From Acinetobacter defluvii (GTDB lineage: Bacteria > Pseudomonadota > Gammaproteobacteria > Pseudomonadales > Moraxellaceae): a stretch of DNA of 64,000 nucleotides. Below are positions 34,498-42,744 of the stretch, piece by piece. Both the position numbers and the translations under genes were made by a program. The stretch is taken from positions 1 to 64,000 of the forward strand of contig NZ_CP029389.2 in assembly GCF_001704615.3 (NCBI RefSeq), read 5' to 3'. The notes below the pieces were generated by a model, which saw only the letters and a program-made list of their open reading frames with translations, searched no databases and was not told where the DNA came from. How positions within the stretch are numbered: the stretch's first letter is position 1; each line of letters starts with the position of its first letter.

Positions 34498-35325
34498 TTA
34501 TGCTGCCATTACTTTTGGTAAATGTCGATCATAAAATTCATTTGGTGTTGCCTTATTCAAGCTTGAATGAGGACGTATCGTGTTATAAAAATCCAAATAT
34601 TCAGCAATTGATTGTTTTGCTTGTTTAACCGTATCGTAAGCCTTCAAATAGACTTCCTCATGCTTCACACTGCGCCATAAACGCTCAATCATTACATTAT
34701 CCATCCATCGTCCTTTCCCATCCATACTGATACGGATATTTCGCAATTTTAACTCATTCAAAAATGCCTCGCTTGTGAATTGACTGCCTTGGTCTGTATT
34801 AAACACCTCTGGACAACCATATTTCACAATTGCTTCTTGCAACGCATCTATGCAAAAGTCTGTTTCCATACTGATCGATACACGATGAGCCAGTACTTTA
34901 CGACTATGCCAATCTATAATTGCACACAGATAGACAAAGCCTTTAGCCATAGGAATGTACGTGATATCTGTACACCAGACTTGATTAGAGTGATCGATGA
35001 CCATGTTTTTCAACAGATATGGGAAAATACGGTGTGCAAGATTAGGCTTACTGGTATTGGGTTTTGGATACAAGGCATGTATTCCCATCAAGCGCATTAA
35101 ACGTCGGACTTTACGCCGACCTATTTTATGTCCTTGACGCTGTAGCATATCTCGTATCATTCGACTGCCCATAAATGGGTAGTCGAGATGAATTTCATCG
35201 ATTAGACGCATCAAACTCAAATCAGTTGATGAAATCTCTTTGGGCTTGTAATACAACGTACTGCGATTGATTTGAATCAATTGCGATTGTTGTCGTACCG
35301 AAAGTTGATGGGTCTTATCGATCAT
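34498..35325 (-). CDS. IS3-family transposase OrfB (DDE domain)
   Basis: 275 residues. The N-terminal HTH_21-like segment (LSLMRLIDEIHLDYPFMGSRMI) is followed by the integrase core: D in VWCTDITYIP, D in FNTDQGSQFTS and E in MIERLWRSVKHEEVYL, the DDE triad. The C-terminus has FYNTIRPHSSLNKATPNEFY, typical of the family. It is made as an OrfAB fusion by -1 frameshift at the AAAAAA preceding the overlapping ATGA, as known for IS3 elements. Confidence 0.9.
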   Translation of the reverse strand: MIDKTHQLSVRQQSQLIQINRSTLYYKPKEISSTDLSLMRLIDEIHLDYPFMGSRMIRDMLQRQGHKIGRRKVRRLMRLMGIHALYPKPNTSKPNLAHRIFPYLLKNMVIDHSNQVWCTDITYIPMAKGFVYLCAIIDWHSRKVLAHRVSISMETDFCIDALQEAIVKYGCPEVFNTDQGSQFTSEAFLNELKLRNIRISMDGKGRWMDNVMIERLWRSVKHEEVYLKAYDTVKQAKQSIAEYLDFYNTIRPHSSLNKATPNEFYDRHLPKVMAA

Positions 35326-35645
35326 TTTTTGCCGCTCAGCTGCCCTATTTTTCTGAGCGCACCTTCTAAAAAATCAATTTGCAATGCCTGATGTCCTATC
35401 TTGGCATGTAGAGCTTTGAGGTCAATCTCAGGTTCTTGTTGTGCTGTTGGTCGTGAAAAAATATTGATTGATTGCTCAAGCAGTTGATTTTTCCAATCGA
35501 TGATTTGGTTTTGATGTAAATCGAATTGAGTAGAAAGTTCAGCGAGTGTGTGGTCGCCTTTAATTGCTGCGAGAGCAACTTTAACTTTAAACTCTGCTGA
35601 ATGATTACGACGTTTTCTTCGTGTCATGGTTGACTCCAAAAACAA
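35322..35645 (-). CDS. IS3-family OrfA
   Basis: 107 residues. TRRKRRNHSAEFKVKVALAA is the HTH_Tnp_1 start and a leucine-zipper-like helix follows (ALHAKIGHQALQIDFLEGALRK). OrfA binds the IS ends and supplies the N-terminus of the OrfAB transposase. Confidence 0.9.
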   Translation of the reverse strand: MFLESTMTRRKRRNHSAEFKVKVALAAIKGDHTLAELSTQFDLHQNQIIDWKNQLLEQSINIFSRPTAQQEPEIDLKALHAKIGHQALQIDFLEGALRKIGQLSGKK

Positions 35646-35724
35646 GCATTTCCCATGCTTATTGGGGAGTAGATTATCACTTATAGGCGTGGTCTAAAAT
35701 CCTAGAACCACATCAGTTATTGTC

Positions 35725-36147
35725 TTGAAAAAATTAAGCTTAGAAGATTTTATAAAGAAATCTAGGATTGTTCACGGTGATAAATATGATTATTCCGAAT
35801 CCGTCTATAAAGGCGCACTTCAAAAAATTAAAATTATATGTCCTACACATGGCGCATTTGAACAGATTGCAAATAATCACTTGCAAGGAATGAATTGCCC
35901 AAATTGTGCAAATACAGATAAAGCCAAGCCGAAAAAAAACCTAGATTCTTTTTTAAAAAAAGCTAAAACTATTCACGGTGATAAATATGATTATTCCGAA
36001 TCTGTCTATAAAGGCGCACAGAAAAAAATTAAAATTATATGTCCTACACATGGCGCATTTGAACAAGTCGTAAATAATCACTTACATGGCTCTGGTTGTT
36101 CACGCTGTCCAAGAAAAAAAAGAGCTACAAAAAAGCCTAATGTTTAA
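35725..36147 (+). CDS. Tandem zinc-finger repeat protein (DUF723-like)
   Basis: 140 residues from TTG 35725. Two near-identical units of about 65 residues each: FIKKSRIVHGDKYDYSESVY...IKIICPTHGAFEQ...NHL.G..C. The Cys/His set (CPTHG, then CPNC or CSRC) suggests treble-clef zinc binding as in phage DUF723 and homing-nuclease-associated domains. The IS ends 10 bases upstream, so the original promoter is displaced. No strong ribosome-binding site is visible. It is convergent with the 36150 gene. Confidence 0.55.
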   Translation: MKKLSLEDFIKKSRIVHGDKYDYSESVYKGALQKIKIICPTHGAFEQIANNHLQGMNCPNCANTDKAKPKKNLDSFLKKAKTIHGDKYDYSESVYKGAQKKIKIICPTHGAFEQVVNNHLHGSGCSRCPRKKRATKKPNV

Positions 36148-36149
36148 AA

Positions 36150-36398
36150 TTAGGCATTCGTGCAACCCTCATCATAAATCCATAATTTCGGATTACTACC
36201 TATACGCATAGAAATAACCCCTGTGCCTTTCGTGTTACTGATCACACCCAAATCATAGGCGCATTGTTTTTCTGTAATCTCATGACCTTTTTTTAACATT
36301 CGATTGACCACACCTTTTGTATATGGTCTTTTCTTTTCATTCTTTGCATCAATGACACACTGTAAAACTTGTTGTTGTCTTTCTGATAACTGAACCAT
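36150..36398 (-). CDS. Small winged-helix-like protein
   Basis: 82 residues from ATG 36398 (MVQLSERQQQVLQCVID...). The sequence QQVLQCVIDAKNEKKRPYTKGVV followed by a short beta hairpin (GVISMRIGSNPKLWIY) is suggestive of a winged helix. Last gene of the leftward early operon that starts near 43154. No exact family. Confidence 0.45.
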   Translation of the reverse strand: MVQLSERQQQVLQCVIDAKNEKKRPYTKGVVNRMLKKGHEITEKQCAYDLGVISNTKGTGVISMRIGSNPKLWIYDEGCTNA

Positions 36399-36399
36399 A

Positions 36400-36822
36400 T
36401 TAAGCTCCAAGTAAATCAAAGGCTTTTTGACCTAACTGATCGATTTCATTAAAGCCCTGTTTGGTTTTTGAGAACTGCGGGAATGAGATAAATCCATTTC
36501 CCTTTACAAAATTGAATTTAGAAACAATTTCATAAGCTTCAATATAGATTTTATTTGTAATTTCAAAATCCACAAATTGATAGGTCCATGCTGCACCTTT
36601 GCGATATTGGTGAAGTTTAATCAACCCTTTGGATTCAAGCTTTCTAGCCAAACTCAAACGTTTAGCTGAAGATTCACACGGTACATAAAACAAAGTAAAT
36701 TGTTTTAAACGAAGTTTGTCATCATCATAGCGATTAAAACAAAAACGGTCTGATTCAGCCTTATCAATAATGCTTTTAGCTGCTACAGCACACATTCCAC
36801 GTAATATATCTTTTTCATCCAT
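36400..36822 (-). CDS. Hypothetical protein
   Basis: 140 residues. The segment SSAKRLSLARKLESKGLIKLHQY resembles a winged-helix recognition region and is followed by a strand and a helical C-terminus. It overlaps the FtsK-gamma-like gene by eight bases. It may work with that DNA-binding protein. No family recognised. Confidence 0.5.
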   Translation of the reverse strand: MDEKDILRGMCAVAAKSIIDKAESDRFCFNRYDDDKLRLKQFTLFYVPCESSAKRLSLARKLESKGLIKLHQYRKGAAWTYQFVDFEITNKIYIEAYEIVSKFNFVKGNGFISFPQFSKTKQGFNEIDQLGQKAFDLLGA

Positions 36823-37348
36823 GATCGCAATAATCCTTTAAAAATGCCGCTATATCTACCATGTGAATATCTTCTTTAGCATCCTTTTTTTCAAAAACTG
36901 TGCCTTCAGGATCTACATTAAATAAAGCACACAAACGGTACGCTACAGTGCTGCCACAACCAACCATGCTCATGACATGTACCCAGTTCTTTTTTGTTTT
37001 TAAGACTTTTGATGCACGTAATACTCGAAAAAACAATTCTTTCGGATCATGCTCAACAAAACGTCCTTTTTCCAATTCAATAACAATTCGCTGACTTTCC
37101 CTTAATGCTTTATTTTCCAACCATAGTTGGTGCATTTCTTCTGGATAGACTTCACGGCGACCACTAGGCGACATAGGACTGACAACACGTTCAACTTCCA
37201 TGCGCTCAACGGCTGCGGCTGCACGGGCATAACTCCAATATAATTTACGCTGTAATACTGAAACACTGCCGCCATTAATGGTCTTGTATGCTGTTTCTAC
37301 TGCCAATTGGTAATCATGTTCTGGTAAATCATAGTTTTCAAATGTCAT
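36815..37348 (-). CDS. Orphan FtsK gamma-domain-like DNA-binding protein
   Basis: 177 residues. Residues 10-68 read YQLAVETAYKTINGGSVSVLQRKLYWSYARAAAAVERMEVERVVSPMSPSG as a continuous match to the FtsK gamma winged helix (A...V....SvS.LQR.l.igY.RAa.lve.Me..giVsp...G.R.V), split here in description only. FtsK gamma reads polar KOPS sequences near dif. No motor domain is present. The C-terminal 100 residues are a separate helical domain (WVHVMSMVGCGSTVAYRLC). Confidence 0.65.
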   Translation of the reverse strand: MTFENYDLPEHDYQLAVETAYKTINGGSVSVLQRKLYWSYARAAAAVERMEVERVVSPMSPSGRREVYPEEMHQLWLENKALRESQRIVIELEKGRFVEHDPKELFFRVLRASKVLKTKKNWVHVMSMVGCGSTVAYRLCALFNVDPEGTVFEKKDAKEDIHMVDIAAFLKDYCDHG

Positions 37349-37354
37349 GTTTAT

Positions 37355-37750
37355 TTACTCTATGTTATTGCAGCGAAAATCATCCGATATGCTGTCAAAA
37401 AAGCTACTATTCCATTCCCCATCTTCTTTTTTAAATGCAATTTGTTTTTCATGATCCTTTTTGACAAACTCTTTTGCAGATTCTTTAAACTCAGAAGCCA
37501 TGTAATTTAAATGATAAAGAACTGTGTTTTTTTCATCTTGATCTTTAAAACCAAGTTCAGGTACTTGGTTAAACAGGTAATTGGCTGAAAGTTTACATGC
37601 CAAAACAAACCCTTCAGGGATGGCTTGAGTTTTAGCAGCTAACCATGCATCCCATGCAGGTTTTTGAAATTTATCCTCATCATCAAATGGCAGATTATTT
37701 TCATACCAATGCTTTAAAAAAGCTTTGCGTTCTTTTTGAAGATCCATCAA
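37355..37750 (-). CDS. Hypothetical early protein with IPEGFVL motif
   Basis: 131 residues. The N-terminal KAFLKHWYENNLPF...AWDAWLAAKTQAIPEGFVL contains a phage-typical AW.AW..AK.A.IPEGFVLV module, also seen in the 39502-40059 protein (WQEAKAIPEGFVL). The remainder is acidic and helical. It overlaps the next gene by four bases. Function unknown. Confidence 0.5.
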   Translation of the reverse strand: MMDLQKERKAFLKHWYENNLPFDDEDKFQKPAWDAWLAAKTQAIPEGFVLACKLSANYLFNQVPELGFKDQDEKNTVLYHLNYMASEFKESAKEFVKKDHEKQIAFKKEDGEWNSSFFDSISDDFRCNNIE

Positions 37751-38196
37751 ACCACCTCACATAAGCTTTTAATAACGCTTTCAGGTAAATCTATCTTTTC
37801 AGCTTCATTTTCATAGCAGAAAAAAGGGCTTTCACTATGGATCTCATTGCAGCAAATCATATCGCCTTTGAACTCGCGCACACGCCCATAAATTTCAACC
37901 TCATCACCACAAGCAGGGACAAATTTCGCTTTAACAATGTCATTTAGATGAATATGCTTATTTTGATCACAAGACTTAGATTTGACGGTATAAGCCCCAT
38001 CTAATCCCAAAACTAAAACATCCTTGTCCTGTAGGACTATTCCATTACACACGGGATGATAGTTAAATTTCTCCCACAAGCCATTTGCAGGACCAGGTAA
38101 ACAATCAACCATTGGGAATGCAGATTTACGCTGATAAATCCAAAGTTCTGCATTGAAAATAATTTCTTGCGTTGTTGTATTGCTAGATTTAGTCAT
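37747..38196 (-). CDS. Hypothetical early protein
   Basis: 149 residues from ATG 38196, which overlaps the upstream TGA (ATGA). Beta-rich, with YTVKSKSCDQNKHIHLNDIV and DEVEIYGRVREFKGDM strands that resemble a small OB- or SH3-like barrel. Several Cys are present. No family recognised. Confidence 0.5.
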   Translation of the reverse strand: MTKSSNTTTQEIIFNAELWIYQRKSAFPMVDCLPGPANGLWEKFNYHPVCNGIVLQDKDVLVLGLDGAYTVKSKSCDQNKHIHLNDIVKAKFVPACGDEVEIYGRVREFKGDMICCNEIHSESPFFCYENEAEKIDLPESVIKSLCEVV

Positions 38197-38456
38197 GCCC
38201 TTACTCCTTTTAAGCATGGAAGTTCATCAATAAACTCCATTACAGCCTCCGCATTTCCACCTGAGTAATTAAAGTGATCTGCTGTCAGTTCTCCTTCACC
38301 ATCCTTTTTTGATGCCTCAAATAAATCTCGTTTAGTGCCTTCCGTGAACTCAATAAACCATTCACTTTCACATTCAGAGTTACCACGTACCCATTCAATT
38401 TTTATAAAAGGAATGCCTTTCTTATTAAGAGCTGATTTAATTTTTCTAATGCTCAT
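38193..38456 (-). CDS. Hypothetical early protein
   Basis: 87 residues from ATG 38456, chosen because GGGGCAAGGGA precedes it. Short alpha/beta protein (IRKIKSALNKKGIPFIKIEWVRG). It overlaps its upstream neighbour by 11 bases. No family recognised. Confidence 0.45.
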   Translation of the reverse strand: MSIRKIKSALNKKGIPFIKIEWVRGNSECESEWFIEFTEGTKRDLFEASKKDGEGELTADHFNYSGGNAEAVMEFIDELPCLKGVRA

Positions 38457-38670
38457 TCCCTTGCCCCTGTGCTTCTTGTATTGCATCCACCCAACTTTCA
38501 GCATCCAACATGTGTTTAATTGCTTTAGTTAGCTTTGCTTGAGCCATATCCGCATAAGTTTTAGAAGTTAGTCCTTTTCTAATTTCATCATGACAATTGC
38601 GTAATTCAGACAATGCATTTTTAATATCGTTCTGTGCCATTTCAGAACTTTTTTTGATTAATTTACTCAC
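38446..38670 (-). CDS. Hypothetical helical early protein
   Basis: 74 residues from GTG 38670, which overlaps the TAA of the upstream gene and follows GGAGTC. All-helical (MAQNDIKNALSELRNCHDEIRK). A longer reading to 38709 is open but overlaps more. Function unknown. Confidence 0.45.
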   Translation of the reverse strand: MSKLIKKSSEMAQNDIKNALSELRNCHDEIRKGLTSKTYADMAQAKLTKAIKHMLDAESWVDAIQEAQGQGNEH

Positions 38671-39208
38671 TTTCTTGACTCCCTTCACCATCAATAGAAC
38701 AAGAATCAAGGTGTAAGCTCATAATTTCAGTACCAACATCATATTTAGAATCACCACAATCTACATCTTGTTGAGTAACAACATGCTCAACGGTATGACC
38801 TGATTTAGCCAACACAATGCCATAGCCCACTTGATGAAAATTACCATCACTGCTTGGATCTAACCCTTGATCAGCAAGACGTTCACTAAAAGATTCAATA
38901 GCACATTCAGCTTCATGTTTTGCTTCAGCTAAGGTGTTGTGAACTTCATAATTTTCACCATCATTGGAAAAATAGCCTTTAACCTCATCACGGCGAACAA
39001 TCAAAAATTCTTCGTTTTCTACTTGCTGTAACCAACCCAGCGTACAATCTATTAATTCTTTAAAATTAAGCTCTGGCGTTTGTTCACCATTATCACTTTT
39101 CAAAGAAAATTGCATGTTATCAACATCAATTTCCTGTTGTTCCAAAACAGCGACCAAGCCATTAATAACTGTTTTTGCCACTACCGCATTGACTGAAAAC
39201 TTATCCAT
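38663..39208 (-). CDS. Hypothetical early protein
   Basis: 181 residues from ATG 39208 after GAGGTG. Contains KTVINGLVAVLEQQEIDVDNM, a VRRDEVKGYFSNDGENYEVH strand region and an acidic C-terminus. Overlaps both neighbours by eight bases. No family recognised. Confidence 0.5.
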   Translation of the reverse strand: MDKFSVNAVVAKTVINGLVAVLEQQEIDVDNMQFSLKSDNGEQTPELNFKELIDCTLGWLQQVENEEFLIVRRDEVKGYFSNDGENYEVHNTLAEAKHEAECAIESFSERLADQGLDPSSDGNFHQVGYGIVLAKSGHTVEHVVTQQDVDCGDSKYDVGTEIMSLHLDSCSIDGEGSQESE

Positions 39209-39512
39209 TTTGCACCTCAAGATTTTTAAAATACTTTCTAATTGATTCAATAATTTGACGTAACCACTTACGTTCCCGCGCCTGTCTAGTCCTTGAAAAA
39301 TTACTAATCAAATAATCAATGATTTCTGGATCTGTTATAAAATCCTCTACCCTTTCAACCCAATGCGCGCCCCAATAGGCAGTCCATGCATGATCCCAAC
39401 ATTGAATTGTCACCTGTGACCTACATTCGCCATACCAGACAACAAACAGATTGATTGAATCCACCCCATCTTGCGATGGGATGTGATGGGTTCTGACTTC
39501 TTTAACTTGCAT
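39201..39512 (-). CDS. Hypothetical early protein
   Basis: 103 residues from ATG 39512 (MQVKEVRTHHIPSQDG...). A Trp-rich centre (CWDHAWTAYWGAHWVERVED) and basic C-terminus (RTRQARERKWLRQII) suggest a small nucleic-acid-binding protein of phage early regions. Function unknown. Confidence 0.5.
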   Translation of the reverse strand: MQVKEVRTHHIPSQDGVDSINLFVVWYGECRSQVTIQCWDHAWTAYWGAHWVERVEDFITDPEIIDYLISNFSRTRQARERKWLRQIIESIRKYFKNLEVQNG

Positions 39513-40059
39513 CTTGTTGTTCCTGTGCTTTGATTGCATCCTTGTAATCACGCCATAACTCCCACTTTTTTTTATGCAAATGTTCCTTGTATACTTTTTC
39601 TATAGTTTCGACCCAAAAAGGATTAGTTTCATTACCTAGTGGACTATTAACTCGTTCAAGAGCCATAGCTTCGGCTATTTCTCCAGGCAATTCTTTTTTC
39701 ACCAAAACAAACCCTTCAGGAATGGCTTTCGCTTCTTGCCACTTCTTACGCTCATAAAGCTCACCAAGTTTCATTGCTTTAGCAACAAGCATTTCCAATT
39801 CTTCTGATTCACCATTATCAAAGTAATGTTTTTCAGACATTGATTCCGAAATTTGAGTGATTTCAGCATCCAAAAATTCAGTATCATCTATAGTTACAGC
39901 TTCTTGACCAAAAACACTGCGGGCTTGTGCCAACACTTCTCTTTCAAGTATTTGTGCAAAGTCATACACATAAGCATTTAAATCTAGTTCGCCATTTACC
40001 TGGTCTTTTAGCTTAAATCCGCTTGCAAGTGCCAATTCTTTAATTCTTGAAATTTCCAT
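39502..40059 (-). CDS. Hypothetical early protein (ALASGFKL / IPEGFVLV type)
   Basis: 185 residues. It begins MEISRIKELALASGFKLKDQ and LDLNAYVYDFAQILER, a pattern common in small early proteins of Acinetobacter-like phages, and carries AKAIPEGFVLVKKELPGEIA. C-terminus is helical and charged. It shares the IPEGFVL module with the 37355-37750 product. Role unknown. Confidence 0.5.
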   Translation of the reverse strand: MEISRIKELALASGFKLKDQVNGELDLNAYVYDFAQILEREVLAQARSVFGQEAVTIDDTEFLDAEITQISESMSEKHYFDNGESEELEMLVAKAMKLGELYERKKWQEAKAIPEGFVLVKKELPGEIAEAMALERVNSPLGNETNPFWVETIEKVYKEHLHKKKWELWRDYKDAIKAQEQQDAS

Positions 40060-40062
40060 TTA

Positions 40063-40560
40063 TTATTTTCTCCGTGCCTTAAAGGTTTTTGCACTTGCTA
40101 ATCGACCTTGCATTTCTGAAATACGCGCATTCAAGGCTTTTACTTCCCGATTTTTTTCCTCTAAAACACGCTGATTTTCAGTTAATTTCTGGGTCAATTC
40201 TGTGATCAACTTAGAATTTTTTACTTTTTCATCTTCTAAATTACTTAGATAAGATAACTGTACTAACTGTTCACCCGATGCAATTAGACTCATCCGAACT
40301 TTTACTAAAGTTAGATATTTAACTGTCCCTACAATCTGATCTTTCATCAGCTTCTTAACTGCTTCAGAATGTTTACAATATTCTTCTAAGCGCAAACTCG
40401 CTTCAGCATAGATTTCCTTTAATTCATTAAAACTCAATAAATTAATATCAACCTTGCCACGCTTTTTAACTACAATTTTCGGCTTAGAGTCTGGTTGAGT
40501 GTAATCTACTAAGCCCGCTTGATTGTCGTACCATCCATTGACCATTATTTGATACTCCAT
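40063..40560 (-). CDS. Coiled-coil early protein
   Basis: 165 residues. The N-terminal 50 residues are beta-like and basic (KPKIVVKKRGKVDINLLS). From residue 50 on it is almost entirely helical, with a clear coiled coil at 105-155 (LITELTQKLTENQRVLEEKN). It overlaps the upstream gene by 16 bases. Function unknown. Confidence 0.5.
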   Translation of the reverse strand: MEYQIMVNGWYDNQAGLVDYTQPDSKPKIVVKKRGKVDINLLSFNELKEIYAEASLRLEEYCKHSEAVKKLMKDQIVGTVKYLTLVKVRMSLIASGEQLVQLSYLSNLEDEKVKNSKLITELTQKLTENQRVLEEKNREVKALNARISEMQGRLASAKTFKARRK

Positions 40561-41036
40561 TCACCATTACACCAACCATCTTCATAATCGACATTGGGTT
40601 TTTCCACCTGAACAGCGACACACTGAACATCAGACCAATTCATATTGTTTGCAGCCCAATCATGAATTTCATATTCTTCAGACTCAAACAATGGCAAAGT
40701 GTCATCACGTAAACTTTCTGCTATATCCCCCTCATATTCTTTAATGGCGTAATAAGCAGCACGGTGACGGGCGATAAATTCAACGGGTACAGCCCATTGA
40801 CTTTCATCTGCCATAGTTACCACCATGCATTTACTGAATAACGCATGTTCAACCACTTCTTCACAGCTTTCTAAGTCGAAATGATATTCATTATGTTCAT
40901 TTTCCTTTTGCCATTGCTCACATGCAGCAGCTTCGCATTCTGCTTCAATAACTTGACTTTTTTGCTCAAGATGCAAAGTTTCGCCGTTCTGATCAACAAC
41001 ACGCTCGTCCCACATTAATTTAAATTTCTTCATCAC
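40545..41036 (-). CDS. Acidic early protein
   Basis: 163 residues, strongly acidic (Glu/Asp) with several Trp and Cys (EECEAAACEQWQKENE-like region, NMNWSDVQCVAVQVEKP). Acidic, aromatic small phage proteins can mimic DNA, an idea only. Family not recognised. Confidence 0.5.
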   Translation of the reverse strand: MMKKFKLMWDERVVDQNGETLHLEQKSQVIEAECEAAACEQWQKENEHNEYHFDLESCEEVVEHALFSKCMVVTMADESQWAVPVEFIARHRAAYYAIKEYEGDIAESLRDDTLPLFESEEYEIHDWAANNMNWSDVQCVAVQVEKPNVDYEDGWCNGEWSIK

Positions 41037-41057
41037 GATTTCCTTTTTAAAATTGAT

Positions 41058-41231
41058 TTACTTCACGCCAACGATGCAAAAGGCACGGCGAATGGCATCA
41101 TCTTTTGAGTATGTTTTTTGATTGACTTGGCATTGCTGCATATTGGCTTGTGGGATCTTTTCAACTGCTACAGACTTGTCACCGTTATCACTAAAAGTAA
41201 CAACCAAAACTAAATAAACTGTACTAATCAT
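41058..41231 (-). CDS. Small exported-like protein (57 residues)
   Basis: ATG 41231 overlaps the TGA of the upstream clamp-like gene (ATGA). It reads MISTVYLVLVVTFSDNGDKS...QANMQQCQVNQKTYSKDDAIRR..., with a short hydrophobic N-terminus and two Cys, ending at TAA 41060-41058. Overlap coupling supports it. Confidence 0.45.
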   Translation of the reverse strand: MISTVYLVLVVTFSDNGDKSVAVEKIPQANMQQCQVNQKTYSKDDAIRRAFCIVGVK

Positions 41232-42211
41232 GATGGTAGGACCTCCATCGAATGACGTTTAAAGAACGCTTTTACTTCGTCTACTGAACGCGTGATGACT
41301 TCACGATCTGTATTTGGGATATAGCAATGCACCACTTCATCCAGTTCAGTAATGTAGCGAATAGCTTGAGCGCAGTTATTAAATTGACATAGCGGTTGAT
41401 CAAACCACGCTTGGTTATAAAACATTTCTTTTTTATGTTCTTCATCAGAACCCGCCCAACTAACTACCACAATATTGTCATGACGACTTTTACATCTTGG
41501 TTCACTAGGTCTGTAAGGTGAAAAATTTAAATCATTTTTCATACGGCGCACGGCTTTGTATGCTATTTCTTCTGATTCAGCGGGGCGCAGATCAATTTCA
41601 TCATCGTAACTGCACTGCACCGCCCATTTTATCTTTTCAGGCTGATTACATAGCGGCATCAACAAAACAAAGGCATCGCTATATTCGCTATATTTAAAAT
41701 CAACAAATGCTACCGTTTCTGTACCAGTTGGATAAATAGATCCTCTTAAAACACCCAGTATTTGTGCCATTTCGTTCACCGTATTTAAATACTTGGTATC
41801 AAAATATGGGTAACTACTTAATTCAACTTTTTCAGGCTTGGCAATAACAACCTTTTGCCAATCTATAAAACTATCCCAGTGCTGAATAAAAGCTTCGTAT
41901 GCACCATAACAATGCTTAATCTCTAATAAGCCTTTCTTTTCATTAGCATCAAAACTTAACTCGCAATAATAACGATCAAAATTTTCAACTTTCTTTAAAA
42001 AACTCTCTACATGCGGCAATGGAATATGGACCTTAAATTCTGGATCTATATCCAATTTTGAGCAAAATAAAATATGACTGTTTGTTGCAATGATATGACC
42101 TTTTTCAATTGCTAAAACTTCAAGATTTGGTCGTAAAAAATCATCTCTCGAAATCGCTAAAGAAGCGGCTTTTAATAATGCAATTGGTATTAAAAATTTC
42201 TGTATTCCCAT
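41228..42211 (-). CDS. Sliding-clamp-like domain protein
   Basis: 327 residues. Residues 1-190 resemble one or two DNA polymerase III beta-clamp domains: LLKAASLAISRDDFLRPNLEVLAIEKGHIIATNSHILF, then IPLPHVESFLKKV and later ... AQILGVLRGS with VLLMPL near a clamp-like C-end. The last 90 residues are a separate domain. It sits in the early operon next to rep, so it may adapt the host polymerase or clamp loader. The fold call is by eye and uncertain. Confidence 0.4.
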   Translation of the reverse strand: MGIQKFLIPIALLKAASLAISRDDFLRPNLEVLAIEKGHIIATNSHILFCSKLDIDPEFKVHIPLPHVESFLKKVENFDRYYCELSFDANEKKGLLEIKHCYGAYEAFIQHWDSFIDWQKVVIAKPEKVELSSYPYFDTKYLNTVNEMAQILGVLRGSIYPTGTETVAFVDFKYSEYSDAFVLLMPLCNQPEKIKWAVQCSYDDEIDLRPAESEEIAYKAVRRMKNDLNFSPYRPSEPRCKSRHDNIVVVSWAGSDEEHKKEMFYNQAWFDQPLCQFNNCAQAIRYITELDEVVHCYIPNTDREVITRSVDEVKAFFKRHSMEVLPS

Positions 42212-42213
42212 GA

Positions 42214-42744
42214 CTACACCTGTGGTTTTGAATCTAAAATTTGCTGTAAACGAAATTGCTCAACGTCATACACGTATCGCTTGCCTTCGTAATAATTAAT
42301 ACTTGCATCTGTAGTGGCTTTCTTTTGCTTATCTGCGGCATCGTCTGACGACCAAACAAAATGATTGTGAATAGACTTAACTTTTTCGTGATAGTCCTGT
42401 ACATGGGCGTACATCTGCTGTTTAACGTGTTTGAATGAAGCCCAAGCAAATGATTGATAATATTCACTACCACCCGCACGTAAATATTGACCTTCCTTAT
42501 CCCACCACTGATAAAATTCAGCTTTCCATGTTTCTTCCAGTTCAACTGCATCAAAAGGTAAAACACGAACATCACCCACATTGCACATAAATGGATTATC
42601 TGTACTCAACAAACGACCAAAAACATAACCATCTTCAACCCGATCAATTACCGCTGATCCTGTAACGTGTTTATCTGAAAACTCAGTAGCCGATGACGAT
42701 ACATAATCAACGTAAACACGCTGACCAACTTGTAAGCTGCTCAT
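42214..42744 (-). CDS. Hypothetical early protein
   Basis: 176 residues. The N-terminal 70 residues look like a small beta barrel (VGQRVYVDYVSSSATEF, GYVFGRLLSTDNPFM). The rest is helical with Trp/Tyr-rich segments (EFYQWWDKEGQYLRAGG). It overlaps the upstream gene by four bases. No family recognised. Confidence 0.5.
   Translation of the reverse strand: MSSLQVGQRVYVDYVSSSATEFSDKHVTGSAVIDRVEDGYVFGRLLSTDNPFMCNVGDVRVLPFDAVELEETWKAEFYQWWDKEGQYLRAGGSEYYQSFAWASFKHVKQQMYAHVQDYHEKVKSIHNHFVWSSDDAADKQKKATTDASINYYEGKRYVYDVEQFRLQQILDSKPQV

Larger units (their letters stand above)
34428..35715 (-). mobile_element. IS3-family insertion sequence
   Basis: 1288 bp with terminal inverted repeats TGATGTGGTTC (34428) and GAACCACATCA (35715), continuing imperfectly to GTCTAA/TTAGAC near both ends. 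A 3-bp target duplication GTT flanks it (34425-34427 and 35716-35718). It carries orfA and orfB overlapping by ATGA with an A6 slippery run. Structure is intact, so the insertion may be recent. Confidence 0.92.
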
